Positions 31,521 to 34,039 of a DNA stretch of 34,039 nt are shown piece after piece. The position numbers and the translations under genes are program-made. Every line of letters begins with the position of its first letter. Position 1 is the first letter of the stretch. The notes under the pieces were generated by a model. The model was not told the origin of the DNA, made no database searches, and saw only the letters and a list, made by a program, of their open reading frames with translations. The stretch comes from Dehalococcoidia bacterium (GTDB taxonomy: Bacteria; Chloroflexota; Dehalococcoidia; Tepidiformales; Tepidiformaceae), in assembly GCA_020847985.1 (NCBI GenBank), contig JADLBC010000043.1, positions 1-34,039 on the forward strand, given 5' to 3'.

Positions 31521-31885
31521 TTGCCGCGCAGGCCGCTATCGAGGCCGCCGCGCTGCTGGCGAAGTTCGCGTTCCATGCGCTCGCGCACGTCGAGGGCCTC
31601 GTCGTCGCCGATGACCCGGTCCTCGAGGCCGGCGCGGTCGACGTCGGTTGATGGTTCGAGGCCGGGTTGCGAAAGGCGATGCTCGGCCAGTTCGCGCATC
31701 GGCAGCGAAAGGACGGCGCGGCCACCTTCGCAGCTGACGTAGCGGGTGCTCAGCCAATAGCCGGGTTCGCCCATGTCGAGGTCGATGTAGCCGCCGCGGA
31801 CTTCGCGGATGGCGCCGACGCTGGCGCCGGTGAGGTCGTGAACGGGCATGCCGGGGGCGAATGTTTCGCTGGTGCTGGATGCCAT
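31517..31885 (-). CDS. PRC-barrel/DUF2171-like small protein
   Basis: A 122-aa protein. Residues 1-60 form a small beta-barrel pattern (FAPGMPVHDLTGASVGAIRE, then YIDLDMGEPGYWLSTRYV) resembling DUF2171/PRC-barrel proteins, with a GGRAVLSLPM strand. The C-terminal half is charged and helical and ends in a Gly/Arg-rich tail. ATG at 31885 has GGGAG 8 nt upstream. An in-frame start 11 codons earlier is less likely. Function is unknown; such proteins are often stress- or storage-associated. It is divergent from the gene at 32035. Confidence 0.72.
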   Translation of the reverse strand: MASSTSETFAPGMPVHDLTGASVGAIREVRGGYIDLDMGEPGYWLSTRYVSCEGGRAVLSLPMRELAEHRLSQPGLEPSTDVDRAGLEDRVIGDDEALDVRERMERELRQQRGGLDSGLRGN

Positions 31886-31999
31886 ACGAGGGACTCCCGT
31901 GTGTGATATGCGAACCATCGTGGGGGTTCGCGCTTGCCGCTGATGTTGCGATGCTCGCGAGCGTCATTTCGATTGACCAACAACCCGGCGGCGCCGCGA

Positions 32000-32028
32000 T
32001 GGACACTCCCGGGGCGGCTCACTACGCT
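32000..32028 (+). promoter_or_regulatory. Promoter TGGACA-17-TACGCT, leaderless
   Basis: The -35 TGGACA (32000-32005, 5/6 match) and -10 TACGCT (32023-32028) are 17 nt apart, and the -10 ends exactly 6 nt before the GTG at 32035. The ATG at 31999 overlaps the -35 hexamer, so it cannot be the start if this promoter is used. Confidence 0.68.
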
Positions 32029-32034
32029 CGGGGG

Positions 32035-32415
32035 GTGCCAGAGCAGTACGTCGCATCGGACAAGCGCACCGGGCTCGAAGTGGCCGTCACGGGCGAATTC
32101 CCGCCCGCGCACGAGGACCGCATCCGCATCGCGCGGACGTGCACGCTGTTCACGCGGCTGCTTTCGACCATCCTCACGACGGAGAACGAATCGCAGCGGC
32201 GCGAACGGTTTGTGGCCGTGGAGACGCAGCTGGAGCTGGCCGAAGCCCTCATCCGCGAGGATGTCGAGGAAGTGCAACGGCTCATGCAGCAGACGATGGA
32301 GCGCATGGGCATCACGAAAGAGCAACTCGACGAGCTTGCGAAGCGGATCATCGACCAGTTCGGCGATGGCCCCGGCGGGGGCGGCGACAACCCGCTGTTC
32401 CCGCCGCCGAGCTAG
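32035..32415 (+). CDS. Small helical protein, unknown
   Basis: A 126-aa protein, mostly charged and helical (RIRIARTCTLFTRLLSTIL; ELAEALIREDVEEVQRLM), ending in a Gly/Pro-rich tail (GPGGGGDNPLFPPPS). I recognise no family. The start is set at GTG 32035 from the leaderless promoter. An ATG at 31999 would add 12 residues and lacks a ribosome-binding site. It is the last gene before the 320-bp repeat-bearing spacer upstream of dnaN. Confidence 0.6.
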   Translation: MPEQYVASDKRTGLEVAVTGEFPPAHEDRIRIARTCTLFTRLLSTILTTENESQRRERFVAVETQLELAEALIREDVEEVQRLMQQTMERMGITKEQLDELAKRIIDQFGDGPGGGGDNPLFPPPS

Positions 32416-32423
32416 TGCGGAGT

Positions 32424-32456
32424 CTGAGTGCTGAGTGCTGAGTGCTGAGTGCTGAG
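32424..32456. repeat. Tandem heptamer array CTGAGTG (4.7 copies)
   Basis: Four perfect copies of CTGAGTG plus CTGAG. The array begins 8 nt after the stop of the small gene. Similar heptamers (STRR/LTRR types) are known from cyanobacteria and others as hypervariable, non-coding arrays. Confidence 0.9.
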
Positions 32457-32525
32457 CCGGCAACCCCGGGCGTGGCCTGCCCCCTGTGACGGACACCCGG
32501 AATGCTCCGGCGCGGGCCTGATCCC

Positions 32526-32556
32526 CTGGGAACTGGGAACCGGGAACTGGGAACTG
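32526..32556. repeat. Tandem heptamer array CTGGGAA (4.4 copies)
   Basis: CTGGGAA, CTGGGAA, CCGGGAA, CTGGGAA, then CTG. It is 69 bp downstream of the CTGAGTG array and has one substituted copy. The shared 7-nt period and similar core suggest a common origin by slippage. Confidence 0.9.
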
Positions 32557-32676
32557 ATACCCGCAACTCCCAAGATTCGCCATCGCCGTGGCGTTATGTA
32601 GCCTCTTCATGGTCAGCGCATCGTGCTCAGGTTCGAGTTCGCCCGAGCAAATGCACAGGTGCGTATGCATTTGCGT

Positions 32677-32705
32677 TTGTCCGCGCTTCAAGGCCTGTCT
32701 ATAAT
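32677..32705 (+). promoter_or_regulatory. dnaN promoter (TTGTCC-17-TATAAT)
   Basis: A perfect -10 TATAAT (32700-32705) with TTGTCC (32677-32682) 17 nt upstream. Transcription would begin about 24 nt before the GTG, so dnaN has a short conventional leader. The Shine-Dalgarno is weak (GGCGGG at 32721-32726). Confidence 0.8.
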
Positions 32706-32735
32706 CCGCTCTATTGCTCAGGCGGGTGAACGAAG

Positions 32736-33881
32736 GTGAAAGTACAGGTCCTCCAGGAAAACCTGCAGCGCGGACTCTCCATCGTCGGTCGCGCCGTCGC
32801 CACGCGCAGCACGCTGCCGATTACGGCGAACGTGCTGCTCCAGACCGATAAGGGGCGGCTGAAGCTGGCCGCGACCGACCTCGATATCGCGATGAGCGCC
32901 TGGGTGGGGGCGAAAGTCGATGAGGAAGGCGCCACGACGGTGCCTTCGCGGCTCATCAGCGACTTCGTTTCGTCGCTGCCGCCGGCCACCGTGCAGATGG
33001 AAATCCCCGAACGCAGCCGCCAGATGAAGCTGGAGTGCGCGCGCAACGAATCGTCCATCAACGCGATGGACGCGGAGGACTTCCCGCGCATCCCCGAGGT
33101 GCGCGACGGGGTGGCCATCCTGCTCGATGCGAAGGCCCTCAAGCGCGCCATCGACCGGGTCGAATTCGCCGCCGCGAGCGACGACTCTCGCCCGGTGCTG
33201 ACGGGTGTACACATGAAATCGGACGGCACGCGCCTGACGCTGGCCTCGGCCGATGGCTTCCGGCTGGCGGTCTCGGACATCTCGCTCCCCACGGCGCCGG
33301 GCGAAACGGTGGAGATCATCGTGCCGGCGCGGGCCCTGCGGGAGCTGGGGCGGCTCATCGGCGATGGCAACGAGCCGGTGGAGATGCGCATCAACGGGTC
33401 GCGGACGCAGGTGCTGTTCGCCCTGACCGAAGTGGAGCTGGTGGCGCAGCTCATCCAGGGGACGTTCCCGAACTACAACCAGCTCATCCCGACCGAGTAC
33501 AACACGCGCTGCATCGTCGATGTGGACGAATTCAAGCGGGAGGCGCGCATCGCGGCGATTTTCGCGCGCGATGGCAGCGGCATCATCCGCCTGCAGATGG
33601 CGCCTTCGCAGAACGGCATGCCCGGCGAGCTCAAGGTCAGCGCCCGTGCCGACGAAATCGGCGATAACGAAGGCAAGATCGACGCGGACATCGCCGGGGA
33701 CGCCTCGAAAATCGCCTTCAACGCGCGCTACCTGCAGGACGTGCTGAACGCGCTCACGGGCAAGGTCGCGCTGGAGATGACGTCGCCGTCGTCGCAAGGC
33801 GTCTTCCGCCCCATCTCGCCCGAAGGCACGGAGCCGGACACCTACGTCCACGTCGTCATGCCCATGTTCGTACAATGGTGA
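32736..33881 (+). CDS. dnaN: DNA polymerase III sliding clamp (beta subunit)
   Basis: A 381-aa clamp that tethers polymerase III to DNA as a ring-shaped dimer. It starts VKVQVLQENLQRGLSIVGRA and has three homologous domains: about 1-120, 130-250 and 255-381. Recognisable segments are RSTLPITANVLLQ, FAAASDDSRPVLTGVHM, TLASADGFRLAV, FPNYNQLIPTEY and a C-terminal TYVHVVMPMFVQW. The ending is the usual end of the protein in this group, so it is complete. GTG at 32736 follows a TATAAT promoter. dnaA and recF are not adjacent in this window. Confidence 0.96.
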   Translation: MKVQVLQENLQRGLSIVGRAVATRSTLPITANVLLQTDKGRLKLAATDLDIAMSAWVGAKVDEEGATTVPSRLISDFVSSLPPATVQMEIPERSRQMKLECARNESSINAMDAEDFPRIPEVRDGVAILLDAKALKRAIDRVEFAAASDDSRPVLTGVHMKSDGTRLTLASADGFRLAVSDISLPTAPGETVEIIVPARALRELGRLIGDGNEPVEMRINGSRTQVLFALTEVELVAQLIQGTFPNYNQLIPTEYNTRCIVDVDEFKREARIAAIFARDGSGIIRLQMAPSQNGMPGELKVSARADEIGDNEGKIDADIAGDASKIAFNARYLQDVLNALTGKVALEMTSPSSQGVFRPISPEGTEPDTYVHVVMPMFVQW

Positions 33882-34039
33882 GTAAAAACAGGTAGATTAC
33901 CAGCTAACGAGGCAGCTTCTTTCGAAGCTGAAACCTGCAGATCCAGGGCATCAGCGACCAGTTTCATGTCCTCGCCGGCAGCCTGTTTCAGCCAGTCGCG
34001 AACGCCATCGCACAGCGCCTGAAGGTCCAGTTCCTGTAG
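33882..34039. other. Atypical 158-bp end segment, possibly foreign or chimeric
   Basis: Base composition drops to about 50-55% GC by eye, with E. coli-like codons. The minus strand has an open frame from the window edge to about 33840; residues from 34039 include LQELDLQALCDGVRDWLK, QAAGEDMKLVADALDLQ and ASLAGNLPVF, then it enters dnaN antisense. I recognise no protein. The abrupt shift at about 33882 could be a recent insertion, an assembly chimera or cloning contamination. Confidence 0.45.

Larger units (their letters stand above)
32416..32735. other. 320-bp spacer upstream of dnaN with tandem heptamers
   Basis: This gene-free spacer holds two heptamer arrays (32424-32456 and 32526-32556) and the dnaN promoter (32677-32705). 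No DnaA boxes (TTATNCACA) are visible, and dnaA is not adjacent, so it does not look like oriC. Open frames crossing it are in low-quality composition and are not called. Confidence 0.6.

Noticed and set aside
31861..32034. Extension of the small 32035 gene upstream to 31861 or ATG 31999
   Set aside because: It would cross the -35/-10 elements and overlap the divergent gene's start region, and there is no ribosome-binding site.
32416..32735. Possible replication origin beside dnaN
   Set aside because: No DnaA boxes, AT-rich unwinding region or dnaA neighbour; only heptamer arrays and a promoter are seen.

Overview
The window is high-GC bacterial chromosomal DNA, roughly 65-70% GC by eye except at the right end. 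It reads as ordinary housekeeping sequence with almost no mobile DNA. The 5' end of a 16S rRNA gene lies at the left edge on the minus strand. The 16S fragment, the GC content, the domain repertoire (STAND/TPR regulator with a C-terminal SARP-type output, baseplate-J-like membrane protein beside ruvX, DUF5317, MoaD plus Asp-box propeller, AroK-AroB fusion) and the codon habits suggest a Chloroflexota bacterium, perhaps near Dehalococcoidia/Tepidiforma. That placement is inference; the full 16S gene would settle it.

Layout. (1) 1-271: 16S 5' end with its leader and a consensus rrn promoter, minus strand. (2) 504-10821, all minus: glmU, a CorC/HlyC-type CBS protein, dprA, topA, an Asp-box propeller, a MoaD/ThiS-like protein, tgt and an MFS transporter. 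(3) 11020-21130, all plus and tightly coupled: alaS, a baseplate-J-like membrane protein, ruvX, mltG, aroE, an unknown anchored protein, aroC and an aroK-aroB fusion. From ruvX to aroC, starts overlap the preceding stop. (4) 21169-24478: a small membrane protein, a MarR regulator divergent from a pirin across a near-textbook palindromic operator, a PHP/HhH phosphoesterase, and mscL. (5) 24528-29797: a 1044-aa STAND-TPR-SARP regulator, a 29-codon secreted-peptide-like ORF, a DUF5317 membrane protein, a small zinc-ribbon protein and a three-helix membrane protein. (6) 29794-33881: a glutaredoxin-like protein and lgt (minus), a TrmO-like protein, a PRC-barrel/DUF2171-like protein, a small unknown protein and dnaN. 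(7) 33882-34039: about 158 bp with a different base composition and an open minus frame, which looks foreign or chimeric.

How the genes work together. The plus operon joins translation (alaS), resolution/RNase-H-like processing (ruvX), septal peptidoglycan processing (mltG) and four shikimate-pathway steps. The minus block joins UDP-GlcNAc synthesis, DNA uptake and topology, and tRNA queuosine modification. The clearest non-protein signal is a promoter layout in which a TAnnnT hexamer sits exactly 6 nt before the start codon. It occurs at six genes and implies widespread leaderless mRNAs. A dispersed polypurine/polypyrimidine inverted repeat occurs twice, once running into the topA reading frame. 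Two heptamer tandem arrays precede dnaN. No tRNA, CRISPR array, insertion sequence or defence system was found.
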